Positions 8,598 to 16,753 of a stretch of DNA of 52,894 nt are shown here, in pieces. How positions within the stretch are numbered: position 1 is the stretch's first letter; each line of letters starts with the position of its first letter. Both the position numbers and the translations under genes were made by a program. The notes under the pieces were generated by a model. That model worked only from the letters and a program-made list of their open reading frames with translations, was not told where the DNA came from and made no database searches. The DNA is from DATKSG01 sp035531775 (GTDB taxonomy: Bacteria; Actinomycetota; Acidimicrobiia; Acidimicrobiales; UBA8190). The stretch covers positions 1 through 52,894 of the forward strand of contig DATKSG010000044.1 of assembly GCA_035531775.1 (NCBI GenBank). The letters run 5' to 3'.

Positions 8598-9296
8598 TCA
8601 GTACAGAGGCGACCAGCTCGAGGTGCGCAACAACTTGCTCTCCCAGCGGTCGCGCAGCTCCAGCGCCTCGTACATGAACGAGCCCGGCTCCTTGAAGGCC
8701 GGCGGAACCTCGGTGGTGAGCAGCCGCAGCAGGGCCTGGTGGTCCACCACCTTCTGCATCAGCACGGCCTCCTTGCGCCGCCCGGTCCCGAAGGCGGTGC
8801 GAGCCACCGACTGGATGTCGAGCAAGGTGGCGGCCCGCCGGCGCATGGGCTCGAAGTACGAACTCTGCCAGAACGAGACGTAGTCCTCCACCGCCGCGTC
8901 GGGCCACCCAGTGTCCTCCATGTAGATGGAAAGCTCGTGCTCAACTCCGTCGACAGGCACAGCACCGAGGTCGAGCGATGCCATGGGCGACCACTCCACC
9001 GGCACGAGCAGCTTGGCCGTGACGTCGTGGCGGAACTCGTCTACCTGCCGGGCCCATGGGCGGAGATCGCCGTCGTGGACCCGCTCGACGAGGCGGCCCC
9101 ACGCCGACGCGTCGCGCAAGGCCGTGACTGTGACCATGTGGTAGGCGGGACCGCTCCCGTGCGCGTGATGGAGAAACCACAGCAGCCGGCCCTCGTCGCC
9201 TTCGGCCACCTGCGGCATCCATTGCCGCCGGTAGGCGTCCTCGAAGTCGTCCTCGGCCCGGCCCCGGATGTGGTGGACCTCGTGGAGCAGAAGCAC
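8598..9296 (-). CDS. Uncharacterised 232-aa protein, possibly a dimeric alpha/beta-barrel (NIPSNAP-like)
   Basis: I do not recognise a specific family. The protein reads as two similar halves of about 110 residues, each with a beta-start (LLLHEVHHIRG, then HELSIYMEDTG), helices rich in Trp, Phe and Tyr, and a further strand. That is the general look of ferredoxin-like dimeric alpha/beta-barrel proteins such as NIPSNAP or EthD. There is no signal peptide or membrane helix. It starts with GTG at 9296, only 7 bp after the lipoprotein stop, so the two are probably co-transcribed. It converges on the DUF35 gene. Function unknown. Confidence 0.72.
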   Translation of the reverse strand: MLLLHEVHHIRGRAEDDFEDAYRRQWMPQVAEGDEGRLLWFLHHAHGSGPAYHMVTVTALRDASAWGRLVERVHDGDLRPWARQVDEFRHDVTAKLLVPVEWSPMASLDLGAVPVDGVEHELSIYMEDTGWPDAAVEDYVSFWQSSYFEPMRRRAATLLDIQSVARTAFGTGRRKEAVLMQKVVDHQALLRLLTTEVPPAFKEPGSFMYEALELRDRWESKLLRTSSWSPLY

Positions 9297-9303
9297 GTCG
9301 CGA

Positions 9304-10023
9304 TCAGGGCGTGCCGCTCGGGAGGGTCTGAACGGTGGCGCCGGCCGGCAGCGAGAAGTCGGAGGAAGCCACGGTGGTGGAGTAGCTGGTCAGCTGGAAG
9401 CTGCTGCCCTGCGAGCCCTCGTAGGCCAGGATCCCGGACTTTGTCACGCAGTACTTGCCGCTCTGCGACGACGAGCTGACCGTCACACACGTCGAGTCCT
9501 GGCCGGCGTAGGTCGCAGACGAGAACGACACGTTGTAGCCGGCCAGGTGGGCGCCGATCTCGGTCTGGGCCTGCTGAAGGGCGGTGATGGCGGCCGAGGG
9601 GCTGAAGAGGCTGAGCAGCGACGCCAACGGGTTGGTGCTGCCCGACGCCGTGATGCAGGTATTGGAGCCGTTCGACGACGAGCAGAAGTAGGTGGTGGTC
9701 CCGGTGTCGATGACCGAGCCGCCGCTGGTCGAGAACAGTGACTTGGGCGGGGACTGCTCGATGGTGACCGTCTGGGTGCCGCTGCTGCTGGTGGCGGTGT
9801 AGACGACCTTATAAGTGCCGTGCTCCGCCGCCTGCACCGTCGACGTGAGCGACCTGAGCTGGGCGGCCGTGGACACCCCGGCCGACGCCCCGGTGCCAGC
9901 CGACGTCGAGGTGCTGGAGGCCGAGTTAGAGGTGCTCGAGCAACCGGCCAGGAGCAGCCCGGCACCGACGACGACAGCAGGCGCGTAGCGCCGCACGGCC
10001 CGACGAAACGACGTGTGTGCCAT
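9304..10023 (-). CDS. Secreted lipoprotein of unknown function
   Basis: A 239-aa protein with a positively charged N-terminus, a hydrophobic helix and a lipobox (LLLAGCSS, Cys about 28), so it should be processed by Lgt and signal peptidase II and anchored in the membrane. A Ser/Thr-rich linker of about 25 residues follows. The mature domain is beta-rich and contains paired cysteines (TYFCSS, NTCITA, STCVTV, GKYCVT) that could form two disulfides. The ATG at 10023 is preceded by GAGGAG. It lies 88 bp downstream of the LLM oxidoreductase and 7 bp before the 232-aa gene. No enzyme motif is visible. Confidence 0.85.
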   Translation of the reverse strand: MAHTSFRRAVRRYAPAVVVGAGLLLAGCSSTSNSASSTSTSAGTGASAGVSTAAQLRSLTSTVQAAEHGTYKVVYTATSSSGTQTVTIEQSPPKSLFSTSGGSVIDTGTTTYFCSSSNGSNTCITASGSTNPLASLLSLFSPSAAITALQQAQTEIGAHLAGYNVSFSSATYAGQDSTCVTVSSSSQSGKYCVTKSGILAYEGSQGSSFQLTSYSTTVASSDFSLPAGATVQTLPSGTP

Positions 10024-10111
10024 GACCGTTGCACTCCTCGCCTCGGACCGTCTCCGGCCAGCGTGGGCCCGAGTGTAGAAGGGCCGTGCGCCAGGCGCGC
10101 TGGAAACCGGC

Positions 10112-11038
10112 TCAGTCAGCCAGCAGCGTCATGACGCCCTCACCGAATGCGGCCATCTGATCGCACAACTCGTCGATCGAACGGCTCGGGAAGCGCACTT
10201 GTATAGATGTCACACCCATGTCCACCCACTGGGCCAGCGACTGGGCCAGTTCCTCGGCGCTGCCGGCCAGGGAGCCGCGCGGCAGCTCCCAGGTCGGGTG
10301 GCCCACGTGCAACGGGCCGCCCAGCGCTCCGATGGCCAGGGGGGGCGAGCCCGGGCGCAGCTCCCGGCGCATCGCCAGCAGCTTGGGGATGAGCTCGGCC
10401 ATGTCGCTGCGCTTGGCCGTCTGCGGAAGCCAGCCATCCCCGCGAGCGGCAGCGCGGCGAAGCGCCGGCGCCGAGGAGCCACCGATCCAGAAAGGTGGCC
10501 GCGGCTGCTGCACCGGCCGGGGCGACACGGCCAGGTCCGAAGCCGGCCAGGCCGGGCCGGGCAGCGTCGGGAACTCCTCGGTCAGCGCCGCGTCCAGGGC
10601 GTCGAGCGCCTCATCGAACAGGGCGCCGCGCCCGACGAAGTCGACACCCATGACGTCGAACTCCTCGGGCACATGGCCGGCGCCGGTACCGATGATGAGC
10701 CTGCCCCCCGACAGCACGTCGATGGTGGCGAACTCCTTGGCGGCGCGCAGCGGATGGCGCAGGGCGGCGATGTAGACGTGTGACAGCAGCTTCACCTGTG
10801 TGGTGACGGCGGCCAGCCATCCCAAGGTGGCGGTGGTGTCGTACCACGTGGTGCCCATGGCCTGGGCCAGGCGCCGCGGGATACAGGTGTGATCGCACAC
10901 GGCCACGTAGGAGAATCCGCTCGCTTCGGCTTGGAGCGCCGCTCGGGCCAGCTCGTCGGGGCCGGCACGGCGCTCCCAGTCGTCCACGTAGATCGTCGAC
11001 TGGGACTGGATGGGCAACTGGATGCCGAACTCGACCAC
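10112..11038 (-). CDS. LLM-class (F420-dependent type) oxidoreductase
   Basis: A 308-aa luciferase-like monooxygenase-fold protein, close to actinobacterial F420-dependent oxidoreductases. The N-terminal strand EFGIQLPIQ, the segment SGFSYVAVCDHTCIPRR, and DVLSGGRLIIGTGAGHVPEEFDVMG (read as two adjacent stretches) are characteristic; a C-terminal GITSIQV-like strand closes the barrel. The GTG at 11038 is chosen because AGGAG lies about 9 nt upstream; a longer reading to 11362 overlaps the acyl-CoA dehydrogenase. It is the last gene of the operon amidohydrolase - ACAD alpha - ACAD beta - LLM, so it probably acts on a CoA-linked or ring intermediate of the same pathway. Cofactor choice (F420 or FMN) is inferred from the family only. 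Confidence 0.9.
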   Translation of the reverse strand: MVEFGIQLPIQSQSTIYVDDWERRAGPDELARAALQAEASGFSYVAVCDHTCIPRRLAQAMGTTWYDTTATLGWLAAVTTQVKLLSHVYIAALRHPLRAAKEFATIDVLSGGRLIIGTGAGHVPEEFDVMGVDFVGRGALFDEALDALDAALTEEFPTLPGPAWPASDLAVSPRPVQQPRPPFWIGGSSAPALRRAAARGDGWLPQTAKRSDMAELIPKLLAMRRELRPGSPPLAIGALGGPLHVGHPTWELPRGSLAGSAEELAQSLAQWVDMGVTSIQVRFPSRSIDELCDQMAAFGEGVMTLLAD

Positions 11039-11059
11039 GGGCGTGGCTCCTCGCTCTTT

Positions 11060-11088
11060 CAGAACCGCTCGGCTCAGAACCGCTCGGC
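11060..11088. repeat. 14-bp direct repeat across the ACAD stop codon
   Basis: CAGAACCGCTCGGC occurs at 11060-11073 and again at 11075-11088, separated by one base. The second copy encodes the C-terminal AERF of the dehydrogenase; the first lies just after its stop codon. This looks like a recent tandem duplication of the gene's 3' end. Confidence 0.9.
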
Positions 11089-12039
11089 CACGGTGTCGGC
11101 CAGGGCCCCGGTGGGCTCCAGGGACTCGGCCACCAGACGCGAGCGCATCAGGTACAGGTGGGCCGGCACCTCCCAGGTGAAACCCATGCCGCCGTGCACC
11201 TGGATGCAGGACTTGGCATTGGCCGAGGCGGCCTCGACCGCCAGCAGCGCCGCCCCGGCGGCGGCCCGGTCGCCGTCGCCCACGTCGGGCTGGTCGATGG
11301 TGAGGGCGGCGCCCCATACGGCACATCGCGCTGTGTCGGCCCGCACCAGCATGTCGGCGCACAAGTGCTTCACGGCCTGGAATGCGCCGATGGGCCGGCC
11401 GAACTGCTCCCGGGTGGTGGCGTAAGCGACGGCCATGTCCAAGGTGGCCGACGCCATGCCCACCAGCAGCGCCGAGCTCAACACGGCGTGGTCACGCCCG
11501 AAAGAAGCCGCCCCCGCCGCATCGGCCACCGCCTCGCCCTCAGGCAGCACCACCTGCCACAGCGGGGTGAGGGGATCGACCGAGCGCTCGACCGGGCGGC
11601 TGTCGATGGAGGACGGGTCCACCCGGTACAGGCCGTTGTCGTCGAGCACCAACAGCGCCCCGAGCGACTCGAGATGTGCCACCAGCGCCGGCCGCGACGG
11701 GCCGCCCCGGCGGACCACGCCCACCACCACCTCGCCGTCGGCCGCCCCTTCCACCAGCCCGGCGGCCAGGTGCGAAGCCACGAGCGGCCCCGCCACGAGC
11801 GCCCGGCCGAGCTCCTCGAAGACCACCGCCGCCTGGGCCATGCCCAGTGCCGCTCCGCCTGACGCTTCGGGTGCCCGCAAGGAGAAGACGCCGGCGCCGG
11901 CCAACTCGGCCCAGGCGGCCCGGTCGAGCAGGCGATCCCCCTCGCCGGCGCGTAGGCGGGCCAGGGGGAACCGGCCCTGACACAGCCGGCGCATGCCGTC
12001 GGCCAGGGCCCGCTCGTCCTCGGACAGGTCGAAGTCCAC
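11074..12039 (-). CDS. Acyl-CoA dehydrogenase, small (beta) subunit type, FadE32/FadE33-like
   Basis: A 321-aa acyl-CoA dehydrogenase-family protein, shorter than the usual 380-400 aa and matching the small subunits of the alpha2-beta2 dehydrogenases of steroid catabolism. It has the N-terminal helical start DFDLSEDERALADGMRR, a weakly conserved beta domain, and a C-terminal domain with the FAD-contacting TTREQFGRPIGAFQAVKH and the HGGMGFTWE segment. The GTG at 12039 lies 3 bp after the stop of the large-subunit gene, indicating translational coupling and a heteromeric enzyme. It would introduce a 2,3 double bond in a ring-derived acyl-CoA. The substrate is not decided by sequence. Confidence 0.88.
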   Translation of the reverse strand: MDFDLSEDERALADGMRRLCQGRFPLARLRAGEGDRLLDRAAWAELAGAGVFSLRAPEASGGAALGMAQAAVVFEELGRALVAGPLVASHLAAGLVEGAADGEVVVGVVRRGGPSRPALVAHLESLGALLVLDDNGLYRVDPSSIDSRPVERSVDPLTPLWQVVLPEGEAVADAAGAASFGRDHAVLSSALLVGMASATLDMAVAYATTREQFGRPIGAFQAVKHLCADMLVRADTARCAVWGAALTIDQPDVGDGDRAAAGAALLAVEAASANAKSCIQVHGGMGFTWEVPAHLYLMRSRLVAESLEPTGALADTVAERF

Positions 12040-12042
12040 CGC

Positions 12043-13230
12043 TCAGCCCTTGGGGAGCCCGAGGATGCGCTCGGCCACGATGTTGCGCTGGATCTGCGAC
12101 GTGCCGGCCGCAATGGTCCGCGAGAAGCCGTTGACCCAGGTGTCGACCAGCTCGGCGTTGCCGAGCGGCGCCCCGCCATCGGCCGGGTCGAGCTCGTCCC
12201 AAGCCAAGGCGGCCGGTCCCAGGAGGTCTACGCCGTACTGCCCGATGCGCTGGCGCAGTTCGGAGAAGGCCAGCTTGAAGACGCTGCCACCCACCCCCGG
12301 CGCACCGCCACGGGCGGCCTGGGAGACGGTGCGCCTGGTCATGGCCCACAGCCCGTCGAGCTCGGCGCCGAGGCGGCCGAGGCGCCGACGGGTCTCGGCG
12401 TCCTCCCACATGCCCAGGCGCTGCGCCAGGGAGCGCATGGAGCGCAGCAGCTCCATCGACTGCAGCAGCTCGCCCACGAAGGCGGTGCCACGCTCGAAGC
12501 TGAGCGTCACCATGGTTACGCGCCACCCGTCGTTCTCCGGTCCCACCCGGTTGGCCACCGGGACCCTGACCTCGTCCATGAAGAGTTCGGCGAACTCGGT
12601 GGACCCCGCCATGGTGCGCATCGGGCGGACCTCGATGCCAGAGGCCTCCATCGGCATGGCCAGCCATGTGATGCCGCCGTGGCGGCTGTTCTCGGGCCCG
12701 GTGCGCACCAGCAGCTCGCACAGGTCGGCCACCTCGGCGTGCGACGTCCAGATCTTGGAGCCGCTCACCACGTAGTCCTCGCCGTCGCGCACGGCTCTGG
12801 TCCGAAGCGCGGCCAGGTCGCTGCCCGCCCCCGGCTCGGAGAAGCCCTGGCACCACACCTGCTCGCCGCGCAGGATGGGCGGGAGGAACCGGGCCCGCTG
12901 TTCTGCGGTACCCTCGGCCACGATGGTGGGGCCGGCATGGAGCAGGCCCACGAAGTTGACCCCTACGTAGGGGGCGCCGGCGCGCTCGAGCTCCTCGAGG
13001 TACACCAGGTGCTCCACCGGCCCTGCTCCCCGGCCACCGCCTTCCACGGGCCAGTCGATGCCGCCGTAGCCGGCGTCGTAGAGCATCCGCTGCCAGGCCG
13101 TGTCGTAGGCGCGACGAGCCGGCCAGTCCATGGGCGAGGGTTTGGGGCCCAAGGTTGGCAGCGTCCGGGCCAACCAACGGCGCAGCTCCAGGCGGAACTG
13201 CTCCTCGGCCCCGGTGTAGCGCAGGTCCAC
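12043..13230 (-). CDS. Acyl-CoA dehydrogenase, large (alpha) subunit
   Basis: A 395-aa acyl-CoA dehydrogenase. The FAD/substrate signature CQGFSEPGAGSDLAAL, the KIWTSHAEVADL strand and the C-terminal GTSQIQRNIVAERILGLP are clear. It resembles the large subunits FadE30 (IpdE1) and FadE31 of the HIP pathway and is followed after 3 bp by a small-subunit gene, so an alpha2-beta2 enzyme is likely. I place the start at GTG 13230 (VDLRYTGAEEQF), where homology begins; the open frame runs further upstream into the amidohydrolase but is not credible there. Operon: amidohydrolase, this gene, beta subunit, LLM oxidoreductase. Confidence 0.92.
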   Translation of the reverse strand: MDLRYTGAEEQFRLELRRWLARTLPTLGPKPSPMDWPARRAYDTAWQRMLYDAGYGGIDWPVEGGGRGAGPVEHLVYLEELERAGAPYVGVNFVGLLHAGPTIVAEGTAEQRARFLPPILRGEQVWCQGFSEPGAGSDLAALRTRAVRDGEDYVVSGSKIWTSHAEVADLCELLVRTGPENSRHGGITWLAMPMEASGIEVRPMRTMAGSTEFAELFMDEVRVPVANRVGPENDGWRVTMVTLSFERGTAFVGELLQSMELLRSMRSLAQRLGMWEDAETRRRLGRLGAELDGLWAMTRRTVSQAARGGAPGVGGSVFKLAFSELRQRIGQYGVDLLGPAALAWDELDPADGGAPLGNAELVDTWVNGFSRTIAAGTSQIQRNIVAERILGLPKG

Positions 13231-13250
13231 AGCAGCTATGCAGCCCGGCC

Positions 13251-14453
13251 CTAGGGGGCCAGGTGATCCAGACCGAAAAGCCGGATGGCGTTGCCGCGCA
13301 CGATCTTGTAACGGGCCTCGTCGTCCAAATGAGCCATCTGACGCTCGGCCACCTCTTTGGTGTGCGGCCAGGTCGAGTCGGAATGGGGGTAGTCCGACTC
13401 GTAGGTGATGTTGTCCACCCCGATGGCATCGACCGACTGGAGCCCGTGGGCGTCGTCGAAGAAGCAGCCGTAGACCTGGCGCCGGAAGTACGTGGACGGC
13501 GGCTCGGGCACCTTGTCGGCCACCCCGCCCCAGCCTCGGTTTTCCTCCCACACCTTGTCGGCGCGCTCGAGGATGTAGGGGATCCACCCGATCTGGCCCT
13601 CGGAGTAGGCCAGCATGAGCTTCGGGAAGCGCACCAGCACCCCGGAGAACAAGAAGTCCACCAGCGAGAAGGTGGCGTTGGTGTGGGTCAGGGTCGATCC
13701 CACCGCCGGTGGGGCGTCAGCCGAGGTGGAGGGCATCTTGGACGACGACCCGATGTGCATGTTGACCACGGTTGATGTCTCGGCACAGGCCCGGAAGAAC
13801 GGGTCCCAGTAGTTGTCGGGGTCGTGCACAGAAGGAAGGCCCAGGAAAGGCGGGATCTCGCTGAAGCACACGGCGCGCACGCCGCGCTCGGCGTTGCGAC
13901 GGACCTCGGCGGCGGCCAGCTCGGCGTCCCACAGAGGGATGAGGCACAACGGGATCAGGCGCCCACCGGAGTCGGCGCACCACTCGTCGACCATCCAGTC
14001 GTTGTAGGCCTTCACGCACAACAGCGCCAGGTCTTTGTCCTTGGCCTCGGTGAAGGTCTGGCCGCAAAAGCGCGGGAAGGTGGGGAAACACAGCGAAGCC
14101 TCGAGGTGGTTCACGTCCATGTCCTCGAGTCGGGGCTTCACCTGGAACGCCCCTGGGCGCATGTCCTCGTAGGTGATCCCCTTCATGGTCACCTCGTCGC
14201 GTGGCACGCCGGCGGCGGCGTCGAGGCGAAGTAGGGGCCGGCGCAGCTCCTCGTAGTACCACCAGTCAGTGGGCGCCCCCTCGGTGCCCGGCGCCACAGT
14301 GAGCTTCCCGCCCACGAAGGTGATCTCGCCCATCGGTGCCCGCACGATGCGGGGGCCGACGTCTATGTACTTGGCCGGAAGGCGCTCGGCCCATACCCCG
14401 GCCGGCTCGACGACGTGGTCGTCGACGGAGACGATCCGGGGCAACTCGGCCAT
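13251..14453 (-). CDS. Amidohydrolase family 2 (TIM-barrel metal-dependent hydrolase)
   Basis: A 400-aa amidohydrolase-2 protein of the actinobacterial type that opens with SVDDHVVEPAGVWAERLP (Asp11, Asp12, His13). Later barrel-strand motifs include VNMHIGSSS, LAYSEGQIGWIPY and the C-terminal YESDYPHSDSTWPHT with the usual metal/base Asp and His. The family covers hydrolases, decarboxylases and C-C hydrolases. The ATG at 14453 is 21 bp from operator site 3, making this the first gene of a regulated operon with two acyl-CoA dehydrogenase subunits and an LLM oxidoreductase. This context suggests action on a cyclic or CoA-linked intermediate. Confidence 0.9.
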   Translation of the reverse strand: MAELPRIVSVDDHVVEPAGVWAERLPAKYIDVGPRIVRAPMGEITFVGGKLTVAPGTEGAPTDWWYYEELRRPLLRLDAAAGVPRDEVTMKGITYEDMRPGAFQVKPRLEDMDVNHLEASLCFPTFPRFCGQTFTEAKDKDLALLCVKAYNDWMVDEWCADSGGRLIPLCLIPLWDAELAAAEVRRNAERGVRAVCFSEIPPFLGLPSVHDPDNYWDPFFRACAETSTVVNMHIGSSSKMPSTSADAPPAVGSTLTHTNATFSLVDFLFSGVLVRFPKLMLAYSEGQIGWIPYILERADKVWEENRGWGGVADKVPEPPSTYFRRQVYGCFFDDAHGLQSVDAIGVDNITYESDYPHSDSTWPHTKEVAERQMAHLDDEARYKIVRGNAIRLFGLDHLAP

Positions 14454-14474
14454 GGCGGCAGTGTACCGACGAAT

Positions 14475-14489
14475 CTGACGGCATGTCAG
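14475..14489. promoter_or_regulatory. TetR-type operator, site 3 (amidohydrolase operon)
   Basis: CTGACGGCATGTCAG is a perfect-arm 5-5-5 inverted repeat, 21 bp upstream of the amidohydrolase ATG. It lies between that gene and the preceding dehydrogenase gene, showing that the downstream operon has its own control point. Confidence 0.7.
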
Positions 14490-14512
14490 GAAGTGGCCGT
14501 CGCCTCGGATCG

Positions 14513-15535
14513 CTACCAGTCGACCCGGCCCACGATCCTTTGCCGATGCCACCCGGCGTCTCCCCACACCGAGGCCAGCGACCAAGCCCGCTTCATCCAC
14601 AGATGGAGATCGTGTTCCCAGGTGTAGCCGATGGCGCCGTGGACCTGCAGCGCCACCCGGGCCGCCCGGGATGCGGCGTCGCCGGCAGCGGCCTTGGCCA
14701 TGGAGCAGTGTGCCCCGGCCCGCGGGTCGCCCTCGTCGACCGACCATGCGGCGCGGTATGCGAGGGGCTTGGCGAATTCGTTGCCGACCAGCGCATCGGC
14801 GAGCTGGTGCTTGACCGCCTCGAAGGACCCGATGGCTTTGCCGAATTGCCGGCGATCCTTGGCGTAGGCCGCTGCCATGGCGATCATCCGGTCCGCCGCC
14901 CCCACGAGAATGGCCGCCACACCGAGCGCACCACGGTCGTAGGTGGCGTTCAGCAGTTGCGTAGCTCGCCTGCCCTGCGCCAGGCGCGTAGACCGGGCCG
15001 TGTCGAGTACCACCTCAACGTGGTGACGAGCGCCGTCGATGCTGCGAACAGCGGGTCCCGACACCTCCGGCGCCGTCACGGCGTAGAGCCCATCGTCGTT
15101 GTGCACGACGACCAACTGGGTCCCGGCGACGACACGCCGTGGGTACTCGGGTGAGGCGACCCCGAGGACGGCAGCGCCCGATGCCACCGCCGGCAGCCAC
15201 TGCCGGCGCACCGCCTCGACGTCGGCGTCGTCGTCGGCGCCCAGCAACAACGACACGGCCAGCGCCGTGTCGAGCAGAGGCTCGGGCAGGCCGCTTCGGC
15301 CCACTTCCTCGAGCAGCAGCACCAGGTCGACGTAGCCTAGGCCGAGCCCTCCGTGGGTCTCGGGCACAGTCAGGCCGGTGACGCCGAGCTCCCCGAGAGC
15401 CCGCCACCGCTCGGGCGACCACCCGTGCTCGGAGTCCCATGCGTCGCGCAGCGCGCCGGGTGGGCACTGCGCCTCGGCCAAGGCTCGCAGCTGGGCGCGG
15501 AACTCGAGTTGTCGCTCGTCGAAGGCGAAGTGCAC
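14513..15535 (-). CDS. Acyl-CoA dehydrogenase, small (beta) subunit type
   Basis: A 340-aa dehydrogenase subunit. The N-terminal domain begins HFAFDERQLEFRAQLRALAE and contains VTGLTVPETHGGLGLGYVD; the C-terminal domain has AKDRRQFGKAIGSFEAVKHQ for FAD contact and QVHGAIGYTWEHDLH. It is short like FadE32/FadE33 and follows the FadE31-like large subunit after 13 bp, so the two probably form one alpha2-beta2 enzyme. The start is placed at GTG 15535; the frame stays open upstream into the neighbouring gene without homology. Confidence 0.88.
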   Translation of the reverse strand: MHFAFDERQLEFRAQLRALAEAQCPPGALRDAWDSEHGWSPERWRALGELGVTGLTVPETHGGLGLGYVDLVLLLEEVGRSGLPEPLLDTALAVSLLLGADDDADVEAVRRQWLPAVASGAAVLGVASPEYPRRVVAGTQLVVVHNDDGLYAVTAPEVSGPAVRSIDGARHHVEVVLDTARSTRLAQGRRATQLLNATYDRGALGVAAILVGAADRMIAMAAAYAKDRRQFGKAIGSFEAVKHQLADALVGNEFAKPLAYRAAWSVDEGDPRAGAHCSMAKAAAGDAASRAARVALQVHGAIGYTWEHDLHLWMKRAWSLASVWGDAGWHRQRIVGRVDW

Positions 15536-15548
15536 GGCGTGTCTACCC

Positions 15549-16706
15549 TCAGCTCCGGGGCAGGCCGAGCACCCGTTCGGCCACCACGTTGCGCTGGATC
15601 TCGTTGGTGCCGGCGTAGATGGGGCCGGCCAGGGCAAACAGATAGCCGTCGAGCCACCGGCCCGGGCGGCCGTCGTCATCGAGCTGTTCGGCGTCGGCGC
15701 CGAGCAACTCGAGCGCGGTGGCGTGGATGTGCAGGTCGGCTTCGGACCAGAAGATCTTGTTCATGGACGTTTCGGGCCCGATCTTCTCCCCCGCCAGCGC
15801 CCGCGTGGCCGTCCAGTAGGTGTGCAGCTTGTAGGCCTCGGCCTGGACGATGGCCCGGGCCACGGCGTCAGCCATACGTGCGGCGCGCTCCGGATGCGCC
15901 ACCTCGGTCTGCCTCCACAGCTCCTCCAGCCGGCGAGCCGCCTCGCTGTAGCGGGCCGGGCTGCGTAGCGACAGCCCGCGTTCCGAGCCGGCGGTGGCCA
16001 TGGCCACCTCCCAGCCGCGGTGCACATCCCCGAGCACCTGATCGTCGGGCACGACCACGTCGTCGAAGAAGACCTCGGCAAACCCGGTGTCGCCGTCGAG
16101 CTGGGCGATAGGACGCACCGTTACCCCCGGCGCGTCCATGGGGACCAGGAAATAGGTGAGGCCGCGGTGGCGTTCGGCGGCGGGGTCACTTCGGAACAGG
16201 CCGAAGAGCCAGTCGGCGAAGGCGCCGCGCGAACACCACGTCTTCTGGCCATTGAGCCGCCACCCCCCCTCCACCTGCTCGGCCCGGCTGCGGATGGCGG
16301 CCAGGTCGCTGCCGGCGTCGGGCTCGGACCACCCCTGGCACCAGACCTCGTCACCGCTGGCCATGGGCGGCAGGTACCGGGCCTGTTGGGCCGGCGTGCC
16401 GAACTCGAACAGCGTCGGAGCGAGCAAGAAGATCCCGTTCTGGCCCACTCTGGTGGGGGCCTCGGCCCGGTAGTACTCCTCCTCGAAGACGAGCCACTCG
16501 AGCAGCCCGACACCGCGTCCGCCGAACTCCCCGGGCCACGAGACCACCGACCAGCGGGCTTCGTACATGAGGCGCTCCCACGAGCGGTGCGCAGCGAAAC
16601 CCTCGGCCGTGTCGAGCGAAGGCAGCTGGCCGGGGGCATGCGCCTCGAGCCAGTCACGGGCCTCGGCCCGGAAGCGCTCCTGGGCGTCGTCGAAGCGGAG
16701 GTCCAT
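15549..16706 (-). CDS. Acyl-CoA dehydrogenase, FadE31-like large subunit
   Basis: A 385-aa acyl-CoA dehydrogenase closely resembling, from memory, mycobacterial FadE31 of the HIP-degradation regulon: shared stretches include DLRFDDAQERFRAEARDWL, LFRSDPAAERHRGLTYF, SERGLSLRSPARY and GGPIYAGTNEIQRN. CQGWSEPDAGSDLAAI is the FAD/substrate loop. The ATG at 16706 is 12 bp from operator site 4, which it shares with the divergent FadA6-like thiolase. Together with the next gene it should oxidise a ring-opened steroid acyl-CoA, known in mycobacteria for the FadE31-FadE32 pair. Confidence 0.93.
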   Translation of the reverse strand: MDLRFDDAQERFRAEARDWLEAHAPGQLPSLDTAEGFAAHRSWERLMYEARWSVVSWPGEFGGRGVGLLEWLVFEEEYYRAEAPTRVGQNGIFLLAPTLFEFGTPAQQARYLPPMASGDEVWCQGWSEPDAGSDLAAIRSRAEQVEGGWRLNGQKTWCSRGAFADWLFGLFRSDPAAERHRGLTYFLVPMDAPGVTVRPIAQLDGDTGFAEVFFDDVVVPDDQVLGDVHRGWEVAMATAGSERGLSLRSPARYSEAARRLEELWRQTEVAHPERAARMADAVARAIVQAEAYKLHTYWTATRALAGEKIGPETSMNKIFWSEADLHIHATALELLGADAEQLDDDGRPGRWLDGYLFALAGPIYAGTNEIQRNVVAERVLGLPRS

Positions 16707-16718
16707 GGCGGACCGAAT

Positions 16719-16733
16719 CTGACACAGCCTCAG
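16719..16733. promoter_or_regulatory. TetR-type operator, site 4 (FadE31-like / FadA6-like divergent promoter)
   Basis: CTGACACAGCCTCAG matches the other operators with one arm mismatch (CTCAG instead of GTCAG). It lies in the 47-bp gap between divergent genes, 12 bp from one start and 20 bp from the other, and must overlap both promoters. Confidence 0.66.
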
Positions 16734-16753
16734 ATGGTGGGCAACAATGGCCC

